Assembly: GCA_946479665.1 (NCBI GenBank)
Contig: CAMLGO010000042.1
Coordinates: 1 to 6,831 of the forward strand
Direction: 5' to 3'
DNA: 6,831 bases
Origin: an uncultured Candidatus Saccharibacteria bacterium
GTDB lineage: Bacteria; Patescibacteria; Saccharimonadia; Saccharimonadales; UBA6022
In this document: positions 5,085 to 6,831 of the stretch, piece by piece
Numbering within the stretch: the first letter of the stretch is position 1
How the letters are laid out: every line of letters begins with the position of its first letter
Notes under the pieces: model-generated
The model's input: the letters and a program-made list of their open reading frames with translations, nothing else
What the model was told of the DNA's origin: nothing
Databases searched by the model: none
Position numbers and translations under genes: made by a program

Positions 5085-5621
5085 TTACGACGAGCCAAGC
5101 TGATCGAGCAAGCGCTTGAAAAGCGGCTTCTTTTCTTGCTCGGTCACCCTTTTTGAGATGAGCCGGGAAAGAGATTCGACAGTAACGGCGGGATCGTAGC
5201 GTTTGCCATCGATCACGAAGTTGTGGTCGACTGCTTCGGCTGCGACTTCTTCACGGCTCACGGAGATCTTGAAGTGTTCTTTGATCTTCATCAGAACCTC
5301 TGTAATGCTGTAACCGGAGTGCAGTTGCCCCTCGGAGAGCCTTGCGGTGCAGATGAACGTATTGACTGTCACTTGTACGTCAAAGGTCGTCATGAGCAAT
5401 TCGCATGCGATTATTTCTCTCAATGAGAGGTCTTGATACTCCTTGATGTCCTCGTCGCTGAGTTCTTTGATGATTTGATCAAAGAGATTGCGATCGAGAG
5501 AGCCCGGAGGGCACAATTCATCCGCCATTTCTGCGATCCTCTGTTTATTGAGGTCGTGCACGACGTTTAGAAGGTATTCAAGTACTTCGGGCCGCATGTC
5601 GGTGTCGACAGTGGTAACCAA
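5085..5621 (-). CDS. Uncharacterised 178-residue protein, TTG start
   Basis: I do not recognise a family. The TTG at 5621-5619 is chosen because AGGAG lies 10 nt upstream (5636-5632); the first ATG, eight codons later, has no such site. The product is soluble, acidic and mostly helical, without signal peptide or membrane helix. Residues 1-70 are helix-rich (RPEVLEYLLNVVHDLNKQRIAEMADEL), with a CPPG turn at 37-40. Residues 105-145 read as helix, turn, helix (YSITEVLMKIKEHF, then SREEVAAEAVDHN), followed by a short hairpin-like FVIDGKRYD. This order resembles a winged helix-turn-helix, though no signature is decisive. The C-terminus is basic (KKPLFKRLLDQL). It has its own fully consensus promoter with a palindrome at the start site, directly after the dipeptidase stop. 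If it does bind DNA, self-repression at that palindrome is an obvious hypothesis. Confidence 0.8.
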   Translation of the reverse strand: MVTTVDTDMRPEVLEYLLNVVHDLNKQRIAEMADELCPPGSLDRNLFDQIIKELSDEDIKEYQDLSLREIIACELLMTTFDVQVTVNTFICTARLSEGQLHSGYSITEVLMKIKEHFKISVSREEVAAEAVDHNFVIDGKRYDPAVTVESLSRLISKRVTEQEKKPLFKRLLDQLGSS

Positions 5622-5648
5622 TGTAAATCAACTCCTGACTTGGGTGGA

Positions 5649-5664
5649 AGTATCGGACGATACT
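5649..5664 (-). promoter_or_regulatory. Operator-like palindrome at the start site of the 178-residue gene
   Basis: AGTATCG (5649-5655) and CGATACT (5658-5664) are perfect 7-bp arms separated by 2 bp. The predicted transcription start is about 5664, so the palindrome covers +1 to about +16. A bound dimer would block initiation from a promoter that otherwise should be very strong. In RNA it could also form a 5' hairpin, though the 2-nt loop makes this unfavourable, which argues for a DNA-level site. Confidence 0.6.
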
Positions 5665-5670
5665 AGTGTT

Positions 5671-5699
5671 ATTATAACAATTTTATCGAAATATGTCAA
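5671..5699 (-). promoter_or_regulatory. Fully consensus sigma70 promoter
   Basis: On the minus strand, TTGACA (5699 to 5694), a 17-bp spacer, and TATAAT (5676 to 5671) with TG one base upstream of the -10. All twelve hexamer bases and the spacing match consensus. It starts 7 bp after the dipeptidase stop codon and drives the 178-residue gene with a leader of about 43 nt. Confidence 0.93.
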
Positions 5700-5705
5700 T
5701 GTATG

Positions 5706-6831
5706 CTAGATACCGATAGACATGGCTGCGTTGATGCTTGCAATAAGCTTTTCAGGCAAAACACCTCGATATTTCATATCATGAGGGTCGCCGAGGCTAC
5801 GGGTTGTTCGCGGATCTCCGACTTCTTTCGATAGCTGCAAGAAGAGATGTCGCGTGCCGCCGGCATCGATAAGCTGTTGGTCGAGTATAAAGTTAGATGC
5901 TGGGATGTTCGCTGCTTCGACAAGCTGGCCGAAGGTAATTTGATGAAGTTGCTCAAACGCCCGTTGTTCGGGGGTAAGCCCTGTACCGCCATAGATAGCG
6001 GTGCCTTTTGTGTCACTCGTGAGCCATTTTGTTCGCTCGGCCATCTGGTTGCCGTAATTAAAGTGCCACCACTCTTCCGAGTATGCTTGAAAACCAGCGG
6101 TAGTCATTATGGTGTAGATCACGCTTCTCCAAATATCATTAAAAAAAAAAGTGGATTGATTCGTTTCAAAATAGGTGAGTGCCGATTGCTGACCGGCAAA
6201 GTCAAAATCAGTACCGAAGTTAAGGAGAGTTGCATGTTGACGATATACTGCAGCTAGGCGAAAGTTTAGATAGGCGCGGATAATAAGATTTGTTTCATTC
6301 GAGAGACTGGTTTCGAGTTCCTCGAGTGCTGTCAGGTGAGTGTCGTCTATGCGAACCAGCCCAACGTCAACTGAGCCACCGGTATTGTGCGGTGAAGGGA
6401 TGAGCTTGCCCTCTTTAATTTGTTCCTCTGACGGATTTGCATTCGCAGGGAGGGGTGATGGAAGAGAAATGTAGTTTTGTGTTTCTTTGCTAATGAGTTC
6501 ACTTACTTCTAGTGGGAGGTGTGTGGCTTGATCATCTGATATGTGACCTTCGGCAACGAGTTTTTTAACCAACGAATCAAAGCAAAGATTATACGCGGCC
6601 ATCTGTGTGTCAAGACTGCGCCATGCGTCGAACACAATAATTCGATAGCCGTAAGGAAGCTGTTGCTGTGCTGCGAGGAGCATATCGGCAACTGATCTGC
6701 GGACGTATTGCGAGAGGACAGTGCCCATAAGCTGGCCACCTGAGGTGTAGGCGGAATTTTCTAGCTTTGCCACGTAGTCGTTGGTACAGAAGAGCGGCGG
6801 AGAAAGACTTGAGACATTGACGAGCGGCTCA
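5706..6831 (-). CDS. D-Ala-D-Ala dipeptidase, peptidase M15D (VanX/DdpX type), 5' end outside window
   Basis: A zinc peptidase expected to split D-Ala-D-Ala, used in peptidoglycan recycling or, in VanX, glycopeptide resistance. The frame is open to the right edge, giving 374 visible residues. A GTG at 6773 is in frame, but upstream codons continue family-like sequence (EPLV, then NDYVAKLEN), so the start lies outside. Numbering from the edge, the active site is complete: DAWRS with R71, SPHNTGGSVD with zinc ligands H148 and D155, and EEWWH with general base E253 and ligand H256. FGTDFD, near 205-210, is also family-like. It is much longer than the roughly 200-residue VanX: about 32 extra residues between R71 and H148, about 40 between D155 and E253, and about 100 after the last ligand. 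No resistance genes are visible nearby, so a housekeeping wall role is more likely. Whether it is exported cannot be judged, because the N-terminus is missing. Confidence 0.93.
   Translation of the reverse strand, partial: EPLVNVSSLSPPLFCTNDYVAKLENSAYTSGGQLMGTVLSQYVRRSVADMLLAAQQQLPYGYRIIVFDAWRSLDTQMAAYNLCFDSLVKKLVAEGHISDDQATHLPLEVSELISKETQNYISLPSPLPANANPSEEQIKEGKLIPSPHNTGGSVDVGLVRIDDTHLTALEELETSLSNETNLIIRAYLNFRLAAVYRQHATLLNFGTDFDFAGQQSALTYFETNQSTFFFNDIWRSVIYTIMTTAGFQAYSEEWWHFNYGNQMAERTKWLTSDTKGTAIYGGTGLTPEQRAFEQLHQITFGQLVEAANIPASNFILDQQLIDAGGTRHLFLQLSKEVGDPRTTRSLGDPHDMKYRGVLPEKLIASINAAMSIGI

Noticed and set aside
6771..6773. GTG at 6773 as the start of the dipeptidase
   Set aside because: The frame stays open to the window edge, and the 19 upstream codons continue family-like sequence.
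1..6831. UGA recoding as in Gracilibacteria/SR1, suggested because none of the visible genes ends in TGA
   Set aside because: GroEL and the other long genes are glycine-rich yet contain no in-frame TGA. Absence of TGA among eight stops is weak evidence and fits ordinary stop preference.
5706..6831. Vancomycin-resistance cluster suggested by the VanX-type protein
   Set aside because: No VanH, VanA or VanRS-like gene is visible, and M15D enzymes are common in wall recycling.

Overview
The window looks like chromosomal DNA from a small-genome bacterium of the Candidate Phyla Radiation, most likely Candidatus Saccharibacteria (TM7). This is an inference. It rests on moderate GC, tightly packed genes with TAATG stop/start junctions, mixed Shine-Dalgarno and apparently leaderless starts, several proteins I cannot match to any family, and a peptidoglycan dipeptidase beside a GroESL operon. 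The standard genetic code fits: GroEL and the other long genes read through without in-frame TGA.

Layout, left to right. (1) The 3' end of a gene whose product resembles domain I of a phosphomannomutase/phosphoglucomutase but lacks the catalytic serine (1-340). (2) A strong extended -10 promoter, then a 57-residue charged helical protein starting at TTG, two tandem hairpins, the second an intrinsic terminator (352-717). (3) A 436-residue soluble protein of unknown family with its own promoter and a palindrome at the predicted start of transcription (744-2131). (4) A convergent Nudix hydrolase on the minus strand whose stop overlaps the previous gene by 4 bp and whose ATG seems to sit at the transcription start (2128-2758). 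(5) A CIRCE operator and promoter, then groES, an unlisted 54-codon single-pass membrane protein, groEL, and a terminator (2821-5019). (6) A long hairpin, then two minus-strand genes: a 178-residue unknown protein with a fully consensus promoter and a palindromic operator-like site, and an M15D (VanX-type) D-Ala-D-Ala dipeptidase cut by the right edge (5023-6831).

How the parts work together. The chaperonin operon is the clear functional unit. CIRCE implies HrcA repression, released under heat or folding stress. The co-chaperonin, membrane peptide and chaperonin are joined by one-base stop/start overlaps, so the three are very probably made together. The membrane peptide is the most interesting item because chaperonin operons normally contain only groES and groEL. 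The right-hand pair is separated by a strong regulated promoter placed directly after the dipeptidase stop, so the 178-residue gene is probably controlled independently of the dipeptidase.

No tRNA, rRNA, CRISPR array, insertion sequence or phage gene was recognised. The longest stretch without a gene is about 175 bp, and all of the longer gaps are accounted for by promoters, operators or terminators.
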